A DNA stretch of 64,000 nt from Rhipicephalus microplus (GCF_043290135.1 NC_134701.1:203032101-203096100), one strand, 5' to 3'. Counted from the first letter of the stretch, positions 49,980 to 59,885 are shown. Notes: generated by a model from the sequence alone, not told the origin. Numbers and translations: made by a program.

Positions 49980-50190
49980 AAGCAGGACTGACGAACGTAA
50001 ACCTAACCGAAACGTGGGAGGTGGAGCTCGCCCTCGAGGACCTGGAAGAGCAACAACAACTCGTCGCCAGGGCCATGAGGGCAATAGAAGCCAGAGGGTT
50101 CCAGGACTAAGGAGCCCTCCCACCTCAGGGTGACACCGGGCATTGCTCGGGGCACTGTTTCAAAATAAACGTTTACTTCTCTCTATCTAC
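49980..50190 (+). mobile_element. 3' end of a non-LTR retrotransposon (ORF2 C-terminus and 3' UTR)
   Basis: A + strand frame ends TWEVELALEDLEEQQQLVAR ... AIEARGFQD with TAA at 50108-50110, followed by a GC-rich ~50-bp 3' UTR and AATAAA (50164-50169). A WExxLxSxDxxxQxxxVxxAxxAA-like ending just before the stop is how I remember the ORF2 C-termini of several tick LINEs. Only this tail is present. Confidence 0.5.
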
Positions 50191-50274
50191 GTACAGTGGG
50201 AATCGATGATATGCGAAGCACCAACCAGAAAGATTGATATGTGACTTTAAAATTACCACAACGTACGGGGCGGA

Positions 50275-51699
50275 GGTAAATTATGCCGTACACGTCTTCC
50301 GTGTCATGATTATCATGTTTGGATGTGTCGCTTACCTTCGTCATCTATTCACGTCATGTGATGTCAAATTTAGTATATGTGAACCTAGCGATACGGACGC
50401 GAGCATTCTATGAACGTGGTATCTTGTCATGTACTTACACGACACGCGTGTCATGACTGTCATGATTGCACCAGTCATATACCTTCGTCATCCATTGACA
50501 TCACGTAACACCAAATTTGGTATATGTGGAGATAGCGAAACGGCCGCGAGTGCATCATGAAGGGCCTGATATGCTCCAACGTAACGTTGACGCGCGCGCA
50601 CGCTGAGCACAGCGATGCTATACGTTAGCAAAACGTGAGAACACTATAGTCTGACGCAAAGCGTGACCAGCGCGACCAGCGTCCATCGGCGCGGCCCGAC
50701 GCCAACCGGCGTGAAATGCGGCATGCTGCATTTCACACCCACTATACGTTACTAGACAGCACTGCGTCTGCCTCTTTCCGCGACGGAGGGACGTCGGATG
50801 CACTGAAACGCGCATGCGTCAAGGCGACGCAGCGCGGCGCGCGCCTGGGAGTATATGGCAGGACCGACACCTGGCGTGGCAACGCCTGCGTGACGCGACG
50901 AAACGAAAGCCAGTGCGCACGCGCGCCGTGTCTTGTCGAGGGGTATTGGCGCCGTGACTGTGGCATGTAGTCATGTTGTCACATGACACGCATCTCATGA
51001 TTATCATGTTTGCACCAGTCACACACCTCCGTCATCCATTGACGTCACGTTATACCAAATTTGGCATATGTGAAGCTAGCAAAGCGGCCGTGATCGCATC
51101 ATGAGTGTGGCATGTAGTCATGTTGTTACATGACACGCATGTCATGTAATTCATATTTGCACCCGTGTCATACCTTCGTCATCTATTGACGTCTCCTGAT
51201 GCCAAACTTGGTGTAAATAAAGCTAGCGTAACGGCCGCCAGCGCATCATGAGTGTGGCATGTAGTCAGGTTGTTACATGACACGCATCTCGTGATTATCA
51301 TGTTTATACTAGTCACATAACTTCGTCATCCATTCAGGTACTGTAATACCGAAATTCGTATATGTGGCTCTAATGAAATGGCCACGAGCGCATCATGAGC
51401 GTGGCATGTAGTCATGTTACATGACACGCAGGTCATGATTTTCATGTTAGGGTCTGTCACTTGTGTTTGTCATGCAATGATGTCATACCATATCAGTTTT
51501 GCAACATGACATGTGAACGAAACCACCGCAACAGCAGCAATACCATGAAATGTAAATCATGACATTCATGACATACATGTCATGATTTTCAGGATATGAC
51601 TAGTTAAATATGCTCTTCATACAGTCATGTTATGCCTTACCAAGTTTGGTATCGATACCATTATCCTAACAGCCAGGAGAGCTAAAAGTCGTAGGCGGC

Positions 51700-51700
<1 letters not shown>
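50275..51700 (-). repeat. Composite satellite element, copy B: satellite array
   Basis: Monomers of about 137-148 bp run in the opposite orientation to copy A; the word ACATGACACG occurs at 50991, 51128, 51276 and 51419. The constant segment with GGTATCGATACC (51650-51661) and GCCAGGAGAGCTAAAAGTCG (51671-51690) then leads into the GATA array. A 400-bp GC-rich insertion interrupts the array at 50561-50960. Confidence 0.8.
50561..50960. mobile_element. GC-rich insertion inside the satellite array
   Basis: The satellite phase breaks after GTGCATCATGA (50560) and resumes at TGGCATGTAGTCATG (50961). The 400-bp insert is strongly GC- and CpG-rich and carries an internal palindrome GTGAAATGC...GCATTTCAC (50710-50735). 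No terminal inverted repeat or target duplication is clear. Possibly a short mobile element of unknown type. Confidence 0.5.
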
Positions 51701-51789
<89 letters not shown>

Positions 51790-51790
51790 T
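51700..51790 (-). repeat. (GATA)22 microsatellite of composite element copy B
   Basis: About 22 units, the inverse complement of the TATC array in copy A. The Ty3/gypsy element is inserted exactly at its right end. Confidence 0.97.
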
Positions 51791-52035
51791 TGCCGCGAGG
51801 AGTCGCCGTAGCGCCAGACGCTACGGCGACTGTATCTCGGATGGTGAAACGCGCCTTGCGTCCCAGTGGGACATTCTGTTCCCCGACGGCCGTCGAACGC
51901 GCTGTTCGCCACCCGCTGAGCCGGCGCGTCGGTTTTCCTTCAGTGGGCGCAAGTCCGCCAAATAAACGGATCTCCTTCTATTTCTACTAACCTCCCGGTC
52001 TCCTGTCTTCGGGCTACCCTCACTCTTACGTGACA
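51791..52035 (+). mobile_element. 5' LTR
   Basis: Begins TGCCGCGAGG and ends TTACGTGACA. It contains a perfect hairpin (AGTCGCCGTAGCG / CGCTACGGCGACT, 51801-51831, 5-nt loop) and an AATAAA at 51961-51966. Differences from the 3' LTR: C/T in the hairpin, G/A and G/T in the middle, C/T before the polypyrimidine CTTCAG. Confidence 0.95.
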
Positions 52036-52055
52036 TCTGGTGGAGGTGCTGGGTA
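52036..52055 (+). promoter_or_regulatory. Primer-binding-site region
   Basis: TGGTGGAGGTGCTGGG starts two bases after the LTR, the expected place for pairing with the 3' end of a tRNA. I cannot name the tRNA from the sequence alone. Confidence 0.6.
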
Positions 52056-53390
52056 TGCACAAAAACGACCTTAAAACAGCCACTGCAGAGAACGAGGACG
52101 CTGAAGACACAGATACTCGAAGCAGCCGCCGCCTCCGAAACCTGCCACCTGAGCTGGGACTGCTACCGGACCCCACGCGACCACGAAAGGACGCTTCCAC
52201 AGCCACCATGAGCACCCCGCAATCACCTACCCCTGTCATGCTGCAGCAGCCGTGGGTGCCCCTAACTTTCCATGGTTATGTCGCTGAAGACCCAGAAGAA
52301 TGGCTCGACCGATTCGAGCGCGTGGCTACCATAACAGGTGGGATGAAAAAATGAATCTGCGATACGTTTACTTTTCCCTGGACGGCGCCGCCAAAACGTG
52401 GTATAAAAACCATGAGACCACACTGACCACCTGGGAATTTCTGAAGAATGAGTTTTTCCGGACCTTCACCAGCATCATGCGAAAAGAAAGGGCCCAGCTG
52501 CTGCTAGAATCGAAGACCCAACCAACGAGACCCTAAACGTGTACGTCGAAGAAATGAAACGTCTTTTTAAGCGAGCGGACCAAGACATGACCGAAGACAA
52601 AAAGGTCTGATACCTAATGCGAGGGGTGAAGGAGTCGCTTTTCGCCGGTCTCATAAGGAACCCTCCTAAAACAGTCGCCGAATTTACTGAAGAAGCGCAC
52701 ACCATAGAAAGGACCCTGGACGCCCGGACTCGGCAATACAACCGCCCGTTTCAGCTCAGTTCGCTTTACTCGGAACCGATTCGAGGTGGGCTAACCACCA
52801 ACGATCTGCGGGAAGCTATTCGAGAAGTGGTTAAAGAAGAACTACGCCGATTGCTACCTCCTACCCCCCTGCCCCCCCAAGGAGCATCTCTCTTGGACAT
52901 AGTGCGTGATGAAGTCCAGCAGGCGCTTGTCTCTTCATCGGCGACGACTCGAACAGAGGCCGAAGCAATGGCTTACGCCGCTGCAGTGAACACTAGGCCA
53001 CCCCGACGAAACGAGCCCAGTCCTCGACGGTACGCTGCAGCCCCAAGTAGCCGTCCGCCCTTACCCGCCCACCCTACATACGAGAGACGCCTGAGCCAAA
53101 GAAAATGCGACACCTGGAGAACTCCCGACGACCGTCCCCTATGCTTTCACTGTGGTGAGGCCGACCACATTCTTCGACACTGCCCCTACAGGCGGATGGG
53201 ACTGCATGGCTTCTCATCTCAGGCACCACGGCCACGCCCTGGACAACGACCTCCGGCAATCGAAGACTACTTGGGCCATACAGAGTACTTGTCCAGCCGT
53301 TCTTTATCACCGCCATCCCCACGCCTCACGTCACCGAACCGCAGCAACAAGGAACAAAAAAGGTCCCCAAGCCCCCGTAGGAAAAAATAA
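52055..53390 (+). pseudogene. gag of the Ty3/gypsy element
   Basis: The first ATG (52055) lies 19 nt after the LTR. Capsid-like sequence includes FHGYVAEDPEEWLDRFERVA, TWYKNHETTLTTWEFLKNEF and LFAGLIRNPPKTVAEF. A CCHC zinc knuckle CFHCGEADHILRHC is at 53142-53183. A one-base insertion near 52340 (GGTGGG), another frame change near 52505, and a TGA at 52608 (expected Arg) break it. The end is SPSPRRKK with TAA at 53388-53390, directly after an A6 run. Confidence 0.9.
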
Positions 53391-55018
53391 AACCAGCAAC
53401 CTTTGGAGGTGAGGTTGCTTCAAGAGGAAAAGCTGAAGACCCTCCACCGACGACCATATATGACGACAGCACATCATCTACGACGACGACAACGCACAAC
53501 AACCCAAACCGCGAGACGAAGCAAAACGAAGCAACAAGACGAAGCCGTGACCCGAACCCAAAAACAACGCGCAACTTCAGCCCACGTGCCACCGATTTTG
53601 AAGTATCTATCGACGGCGACCCGGTAACTGCCTTGATTGACACAGGAGCTGACTACTCGGTCATCAGCGGGCCATTGACAGCACAACTGAAGAAGGTTAA
53701 GACGGCTTGGGACGGCCCGCAGATCCGCACAGCGGGAGGCCACCTCCTCACCCCATCTGGGCGATGTACTGCAAGGGTGACATTCGATGGTCACACATAC
53801 CTTGCCACTTTCTTGGTGCTCCCACAGTGCTCCCGTGACGTCATTCTCGGCATGGACTTCTTGACTCAACATCACGCCGTTATTGATCTGGCGTCCAGAT
53901 CCATCAAACTATCCTTGGATGAAGCCATAAATTTCTACTCGGCACCACACAATCGCGCAGCCCTCCATGTGCTCGAGAATGACGTGAGCGTCCCACCCCG
54001 ATCAACGACCCTAATCTCCGTAACCACTGCTACTGCCGAAAATGCTCATGGCGTCGTCGAAGGTAACATACAGCTTTTGCTTGGCCGTGATATCGCAATC
54101 GCAAGAGGCATTGCGGACTTCCGGAATGGACAGGGCCCAGTGCTGCTAACAAATTTCAGCCAAGAACACCATCACCTGGCCAAAGGCACGACCATTGCCT
54201 TTCTCGATGAAATCGCAGAAGTCAGTGACACCCTCGCCCTTTCGAATCCAGCGACCATCACCCCACAGACCCACAACTCGCAGCTGTCATTTGACATTAA
54301 CCCTTCCTTGCCTCAATGCAAGCAGCAACTGCTCCAGAACCTCCTTCGACGTTATGACGACTGTTTCGCCACTTCTTCACAGGTCCGACACACTTCTCTG
54401 GCAAAGCACCGAATCATAACACAAGAAGACATACGCCCTCTCCATCAAAGCCCTTATCATGTGTCGGCACGTGAACGTCAGGCCATCCGAGAGCAAGTTG
54501 AGGAAATGTTACACAACGATGTAATTCAGCCATCGAAAAGCCCATGGGCGGCACCAGTCGTCCTTGTCAAAAAGAAAGACGGAAGTCTTCGGTTTTGCGT
54601 CGATTACCGACGGTTGAATAGTGTAACCAAGAAGGACGTGTACCCTTTACCAAGGATCGACGATACCTTAGATCGTCTTAGTGATGCAAGGTACTTCTCG
54701 TCCATTGATCTAAAGACAGGGTATTGGCAAATTCAGGTTGATGAAAGAGACAGAGAAAAGACCGCCTTCATCACGCCGGATAGATTGTATGAGTTCAAAG
54801 TGATGCCATTTGGACTTTGTTCCACTCCAGCAACCTTCCAGCGTCTAATGGACACAGTATTGGCAGGTCTCAAGTGGCAAATATGTCTCGTATACCTGGA
54901 CGATGTGGTAGTTTTCGCCTCCAACTTTAGCGAACATTTTAAAAGGCTCCGGACGGAACTGGATGCATTAAGTCATCAGGGCTGACACTGAAGCAAGAAA
55001 AATGCCATTTTGCCTATG
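53384..55018 (+). pseudogene. pol: aspartic protease and reverse transcriptase
   Basis: Pol is in the -1 frame relative to gag and is open from the end of gag. Protease: LIDTGADYSVISG (53627-53665) with the second motif VILGMDFL. Reverse transcriptase: VVLVKKKDGSLRFCVDYRRL, SSIDLKTGYWQIQV, MPFGLCSTPATFQRLM and the catalytic YLDD (54892-54903). The frame is lost at about 54983; the thumb continues as [14 protein letters not shown], then a TAA at 55021 replaces an expected Gln and another base is missing near 55032. The catalytic Asp residues of protease and reverse transcriptase remain. Confidence 0.95.
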
Positions 55019-55033
55019 AATAACTACGTTCCT

Positions 55034-55652
55034 AGGCCATGTTATAAGCAAAGATGGCGTAAGACCAGATCCCGAGAAGACAGCCGCTATCGCACAGTTT
55101 CCTCAGCCGCAAGATAAGAGAGCAGTGCGCCGATTCTTAGGATTGTGCGCCTATTACCGGCGCTTCGTCAAGAACTTCTCACACATTGCTGACCCTTTGA
55201 CGCAGCTCACCAAGTCGGACGCGCCTTTCCAATGGAAAGGTGAGCAACGTGAGGCATTCAAAGAACTTCAACAACGTTTACAGTCGCCGCCTGTGCTGGG
55301 TCACTTTGATGAAAATGCCGAAACTGAGATACATACAGACGCCAGCAGCGTCGGCTTAGGTGCCGTTCTCGTTCAGAAGCACAAGGGCTGCGAGCGCGTC
55401 ATCGCGTATGCAAGCCGCTCACTGTCGAAAATGGAAGTTAACTATTCCACGTCTGAGAAGGAGTGTCTTGCGATAGTATGGGCCACCTCGAAATTCCGCC
55501 CATACTTGTATGGCAGACCCTTCAAGGTCGTAACGGACCATCTTGCGTTGTGCTGGTTGGCCAGTTTGAAAGACCCTTCTGGCCGCCTCGCTCGATGGAG
55601 CCTACGGCTTCAGGAGTTTGACGTGAAGGTAGTCTACACATCTGGTCGTTAG
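55034..55652 (+). pseudogene. pol: reverse transcriptase connection and RNase H
   Basis: From [20 protein letters not shown] through [20 protein letters not shown] to the RNase H motifs [15 protein letters not shown] and [19 protein letters not shown], ending VVYTSGR before TAG at 55650-55652. The expected residue at the stop is Gln/Lys before HSDADCL, so the TAG interrupts a continuous frame. Confidence 0.95.
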
Positions 55653-56123
55653 CACTCCGACGCAGACTGCCTCTTAAGAGCCCCTGTCGGCGCACCACCA
55701 AGCCATGAAGACGACGATGCCTTTCTTGGGCTTATCAACAGCAGCACCTTTGCATTACAGCAGCGCTCAGACCCGATCCTACAACAGTTGATCAACTACA
55801 TCGAAGGAAAGGCCTCCATACCGTTTCCACTGTTCAAGCGTGGGATATCCTCCTTCTGTGTGCAAAACGGGGTGGTAGTTAAAAAGAACTTCGCACCGAA
55901 TAAGGCAGCTTACCTTCTTGTCGTCCCAAGCAGCCTCAGAAAAGAAATTTTACGAGCGTTACATGATAAACCCACTGCAGGCCACCTCGGTTTTACACGC
56001 ACACTCCACAGAATTCAAGAACGATACTACTGGCCCCACCTCTCCTCAGATGTTGCGCGGTACGTCTAGAGTTGCCGTGATTGTCAGCGCCGGAAGAGAC
56101 CTCCAACAAAACCAGCTGGATTA
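55653..56123 (+). pseudogene. pol: integrase zinc-binding (HHCC) region
   Basis: Same frame as RNase H after the stop. It includes HSDADCLLRAPVG, then LHDKPTAGHLGFTRTLHRIQ, YYWPHLSSDVARYV and, after a TAG at 56067-56069, SCRDCQRRKRPPTKPAG. The His pair and CxxC (CRDC) form the HHCC zinc site. It is cut off by the foldback insertion at 56124. Confidence 0.9.
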
Positions 56124-56337
56124 CGGTTTGCAACAATCTGCAAGGTGGCTTTCCTGTAAGCTTTGTTTTCCAACCAGAAACTCTCGTTCACAGACTGCTT
56201 TCCTCGCTCATTGTGTTGTGCTCGCGAGCTCGCGTGCCTTCGCTGCACCATTGGCGAGAAAAGCAGCCTGTGAACGAGAGTTTTTGGTTGGAAAACAGGC
56301 CTTAAAGGAAAGCCGACTTGCAGATTATTGCAAACTG
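56124..56337. mobile_element. Foldback element inserted in the integrase gene
   Basis: Arms 56124-56207 and 56254-56337 are inverse complements at about 73 of 84 positions, with a 46-bp centre. The ends read CGGTTTGCAACAATCTGCAA and, inverted, CAGTTTGCAATAATCTGCAA. The integrase reading KPAG on the left and PIPPSRPFKQIG on the right resumes after it, so this is an insertion into a formerly continuous gene. No coding capacity and no clear target duplication are seen. Confidence 0.85.
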
Positions 56338-57211
56338 TCCAATCCCCCCGTCGAGACCATTCAAACAGATTGGTATGGACCTGCTTGGACCTTTCCCCAC
56401 GTCAACATCCGGTAACAAGTGGATCATAGTGGCCACTGATTACCTTACCCGATACGCTGAAGCTAAGGCCCTTCCGATCGGCACAGCCGTAGAAGTTGCC
56501 AAATTTTTTGTCGAATCAATTCTGCTCCGTCATGGCGCACCTGAGGTACTAATAACAGACAGGGGAACGGCGTTTATGGCTGATCTTACTCAGGCAATCT
56601 TACATTACAGTCATACAGATCACCGAAGAACAACTGCGTACCATCCGCAGACAAATGGTCTCACGGAACGCTTGAACAAGACCATTGCCGATATGCTCGC
56701 TATGTACGTGGACACAGAACACAAGACCTGGGACTTAATTCTGCCTTACGTGGTCTTCGCCTACAACACCGCGGTGCAAGAGACCACTAAAATGACACCA
56801 TTTAATCTCGTCCATGGGAGGGATGCCGTTACTACCCTGGACGCCATGCGGCCTAATGTCCCCGATGAAAACAACCTAGACGTGGCCGCCTACCTTTAGC
56901 GCGCAGAAGCCCGGCAGCTTGCTCGTCTGCGCATAAAAGACCAACAGCGAAACGACGCAAGACGCTACAACCCGCGGAGACGCGATTTAACACACAGGCC
57001 AGGTGACAAAGTCTGGGTTTGGACGCCCGTTCGCCGCCGAGGATTAAGTGAAAAACTCATGCGCCGTTATTTCGGCCCATACAAAGTCATCCGTCAAGTG
57101 GGTGAAGTGGACTATGAAGTGGTCCCTGATGGGGCTAGCTCATCCCAACGACGCCGCGCACGACAAGAAGTGGTACACGTCGCCCGTTTGAAGCCCTATC
57201 ATGCGCGCTAA
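56338..57211 (+). pseudogene. pol: integrase catalytic core and GPY/F C-terminus
   Basis: The DDE core is complete: Asp in IVATDYLTRYAEAK, Asp in LITDRGTAF, Glu in NGLTERLNKTIADM. It ends MTPFNLVHGRDAV and, after a TAG at 56897-56899 (expected Gln), continues in the same frame through GDKVWVWTPVRRRGLSEKLM and the GPY/F motif RRYFGPYKVI to VVHVARLKPYHAR and TAA (57209-57211). Confidence 0.95.
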
Positions 57212-57345
57212 AGGAGGCTCCCTGTTTGCATCTCTTGTTTTGTTTATGTGTGCGTGATTCATGCTTATTTGCCATTTACTTTCGCACAGGCTGTCCTTTT
57301 GTTTTGGTTTTATTTTGAACAAAGCATCGGGTCGATGCTTACGTT

Positions 57346-57359
57346 GAGGAGGGGAGCAA
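57346..57359 (+). promoter_or_regulatory. Polypurine tract
   Basis: GAGGAGGGGAGCAA directly abuts the 3' LTR, the usual site for second-strand priming. Confidence 0.8.
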
Positions 57360-57604
57360 TGCCGCGAGGAGTCGCCGTAGCGCCAGACGCTACGGTGACT
57401 GTATCTCGGATGGTGAAACGCGCCTTGCGTCCCAGTGGGACATTCTGTTCCCCGACGGCCGTCGAACGCGCTGTTCGCCACCCGCTAAGCCGGCGCGTCT
57501 GTTTTCTTTCAGTGGGCGCAAGTCCGCCAAATAAACGGATCTCCTTCTATTTCTACTAACCTCCCGGTCTCCTGTCTTCGGGCTACCCTCACTCTTACGT
57601 GACA
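57360..57604 (+). mobile_element. 3' LTR
   Basis: Same 245-bp length and ends as the 5' LTR, with four substitutions (about 1.6%). In the hairpin, the C-to-T change would leave a G-U pair in RNA. Confidence 0.95.
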
Positions 57605-57652
57605 ATATGCTCAAAGTCACCGAAGTTCGCTAAGAAATGCTTCGCATTTAAA
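57605..57652 (-). repeat. Terminal fragment of composite satellite element copy B
   Basis: ATGCTCAAAGTCACCGAAGT and AAGAAATGCTTCGCATTTAA are the inverse of the left end of copy A (32906-32941). They continue what was interrupted by the retrotransposon, so the GATA array and this terminus were once adjacent. Confidence 0.85.
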
Positions 57653-57733
57653 AAGTGTGTGTCAAAAGTTTATATCAGATAGCTTATCTGTTAACTGCAC
57701 AGTATATTTTTTTGTGGAAGATAGAGTACTTAC

Positions 57734-57812
57734 CCTCGTCCGAGGTATCATACAAGGATCGAAATGCTTCAGAAAACTCATTGCGTGTGCCAACCTTGAC
57801 CACCAGTTTCTT
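57734..57812 (-). CDS. Candidate internal exon of an unknown protein
   Basis: On the - strand a good acceptor (GCTACTTTCTCAG) and a strong donor (GAGG|GTAAGTAC) bound 79 bp with one natural frame: KLVVKVGTRNEFSEAFRSL, then YDTSDEG. It ends in phase 1, which does not fit the phase-0 start of the Ada exon at 44529, so it cannot be spliced directly to it. I do not recognise the peptide. It could belong to a - strand gene upstream of Ada or be a chance exon-like segment. Confidence 0.4.
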
Positions 57813-57814
57813 CT

Positions 57815-58585
57815 GAGAAAGTAGCTGTGACCAGAACAGTTTATGCGTGAATGACACAGCCAAATGCTTATTTTTCTGCTTTCATACGGAACGCTCTTTT
57901 GTCCGCGTCGAAATGCGGCTGCCAATATTTGTGAGTCAAAAATATGCTGCACGCTTTAGTATTTTCTCTGTCCAGCCTTGAAATATTGGAGAAGCAAAAA
58001 AAAAAAAAACAAACTGGAAAGGGCAAAGAAGCTTGTTGCTAGTTCAGGTATAGACTTTATTATTTTTTTTTGTGTGCTCCTAATAAATTCTGTTCATGAT
58101 GTTGAAGAAGCTGTGTGCACTCTAACAATGGATCATTGTGAGCAGGACCTTCTGAGCTGACGTCGCGATGGGACAGCCGCAGTTTATTTTTTCTATTTTA
58201 TAAAATTGCCAGAATAAAGGAGCGGAGTTCGTTAGTAATTATTTATTTTAAAAGACAGGACGTGCAAACATGGTCGTAAGAAAAAGGTCGAGGCTTCGCA
58301 AAAAACCGACTAATGACTTCGGAGGTGCGGCAAAGAAAGTACTCATGAAAACTGATCGGCGCATGTTCATGCAATAGGTGGAACTATAAGTTCGCGGCGC
58401 TTAGAGCTCTGCGTGAAAGAGAACTGTTAATCCATTAAATTTCAACGTTATCTACGTTTTCTATATTATTTCTATAATACTTCTATAAAATTTCTATATT
58501 ATTTTTCTATTATCTATCGTGTCTATGTCGATCTAGCCACCCATATGGTCGTCTCCTTTACTCGACACACACCGTGATTCCCAAG
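57815..58585. other. Spacer, nothing assigned
   Basis: AT-rich sequence with A-runs (57999-58010) and a TTCTATATTATT tandem-like stretch at 58455-58515. No exon is recognised. Confidence 0.3.
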
Positions 58586-58589
58586 AGAG

Positions 58590-58740
58590 GGCACTTCCCT
58601 AACATGAAAATCATGACCTGTGTGTCATGTAACATGACTACATGCCACGCTCATGATCGCTCGCAGCCATTTCGTTAGAGTCATATATACGAAATTTGGT
58701 ATTACGATACCTGAATGGATGACGAAGTTATGTGACTATT
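58590..58740 (+). repeat. Single satellite monomer of the composite family
   Basis: CATGTAACATGACTACATGC, then ACGAAATTTGGTATTACGA and GACGAAGTTATGTGACT match the ~144-bp monomers of copies A and B, in copy A orientation. No microsatellite or palindromic terminus accompanies it. Confidence 0.75.
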
Positions 58741-58754
58741 TCGAGCTAGGGACG

Positions 58755-58945
58755 TCGATTATATACTTTGGAAATCTTAACGTGATAGCGTTAAGGAACT
58801 AGTGTCGGAGAAAATTGTCGGTGGTGTAGTCAAACAAATATTGTAGTGACAGAAAGAATAAAAGTCGTTGTAGAGGGGGAATCGAACCCACGCATTTTGT
58901 GTGGTAGTCAGCTATTGTGCCACGCTTATGTACAAAACTGCTTCT
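58755..58945 (-). mobile_element. tRNA-like SINE fragment
   Basis: On the - strand 58935-58865 reads GCGTGGCACAATAGCTGACT ... GGGTTCGATTCCCCCTCTAC, a tRNA-like head with a good B box. The flank CGTGATAGCGTTAAGGAACT (58771-58790) is shared with the repeats at 2918 and 35635. Confidence 0.55.
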
Positions 58946-59234
58946 GTGAAAGACCCTGTACACTCCTCATAGCGGGGCAAGGTGAGTCGTTTTTGCATTG
59001 CTGGCTATTCACTAGTAACGTAAGAAAATAAGTAAAATCTAAGGGTGCACTGCAGCCACAATGCACATGCGAGCCTGTTCCTTGATGCTTTTCATATTTC
59101 GACGGCTTCTATGGTAACCAGACACTTTTGAACTTGATAGGTGTGAAGTTAGGAACAGTCTATCCGGACGTTTTGTGAATTGATCTACAACTCACAATGA
59201 AATTTCTTGCCAAGATTTGTATATTCTTGATGAT

Positions 59235-59285
59235 TGATTTGTGGGGTTTAACGTCCCAAAACCACCATTTGATTATGAAAGATTT
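59235..59285 (-). mobile_element. tRNA-derived SINE fragment (probably Ruka-type 3' end)
   Basis: GATTTGTGGGGTTTAACGTC and CCAAAACCACCATTTGATTA match the inverted 3' end of the full-length copy at 27663-27903. Confidence 0.7.
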
Positions 59286-59554
59286 GTATATTCTAATGTT
59301 TAACTATACATGCCAAATTAGGCGATTAGAAAAAACGCGAGAAATAGTGTGACGTACTCCAGGCAATAGCCAGCAATCTGTATTTGTTCGCATCGTACAT
59401 GAGTGCGTCGGTATATGGCTAAAGTCTAGCTATCGATATTTGGGGTTGACCCTAATCTTGCCGTTTTTAATAAAAGCTGTTTCCACCTTTTCGTCGGTAA
59501 TTTGGTTCTTCGACAGGGGAACTTATGTTGGCTTATCGGCTATTGGTGTAATTT

Positions 59555-59885
59555 TGTCTTTTTACAGCGAAAGCTGCTATGAGATCACTTTTCGCCTCAG
59601 GCGCAGTCATTGTTGTCCGCCGCCGCCGCCGGTGTCCGTAACCACATTGCCCGGATATAGAAAAAAGAACTTGCACCGATGACACAGTGGGGCTTTAAAC
59701 CGGGTTTGCTGGGTGCCAGCTTATATTCTACCACTGATGCTTGTAACTTGTTGTCAAATATGCCTTAGGCAGGCATGGCCTAGCACAAATGGCACAGTGG
59801 GGCTCGAGCCCGGGTCCGCAGGGTGCCAGCCTAGTATTATACCACTAAGCTACACCAGTTCTTGCGACTTTTTGTCAAGCTTACC
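59555..59885 (-). mobile_element. tRNA-like SINE with the head region duplicated in tandem
   Basis: Two ~125-bp units (59675-59770 and 59785-59890) share GACACAGTGGGGCT or GGCACAGTGGGGCTCGAGCC, CGGGT, GGGTGCCAGC and ACCTTAGGCAGGC or CCTTAGGCAGGC. On the - strand each reads as a tRNA-like head (AGCTTAGTGGTATAATACTA; B box in GGACCCGGGCTCGAGCCCCA). Confidence 0.5.

Larger units (their letters stand above)
51791..57604 (+). mobile_element. Ty3/gypsy LTR retrotransposon, structurally complete but mutated
   Basis: Two 245-bp LTRs (51791-52035, 57360-57604) differ at four positions. They are flanked by a 4-bp target duplication ATAT (51787-51790, 57605-57608). Between them lie a primer-binding-site region, gag with a CCHC knuckle, pol in the order protease, reverse transcriptase, RNase H, integrase with GPY/F, and a purine tract. 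The domain order with integrase after RNase H is Ty3/gypsy. No env-like gene is present. The coding sequence carries frameshifts, five nonsense codons and a foldback insertion, so it is not autonomous now. It is inserted in a GATA microsatellite belonging to composite element copy B. Confidence 0.95.

Noticed and set aside
49492..50123. Minus-strand frames of 94 and 110 residues
   Set aside because: The second overlaps the LINE ORF2 tail on the plus strand; neither shows motifs.
50275..51700. CRISPR array
   Set aside because: The genome is eukaryotic and the repeats are contiguous ~144-bp satellite monomers without unique spacers.
51791..57604. Infectious retrovirus-like element with an envelope gene
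   Set aside because: Only 148 bp separate the integrase stop from the 3' LTR; there is no space for an envelope frame.
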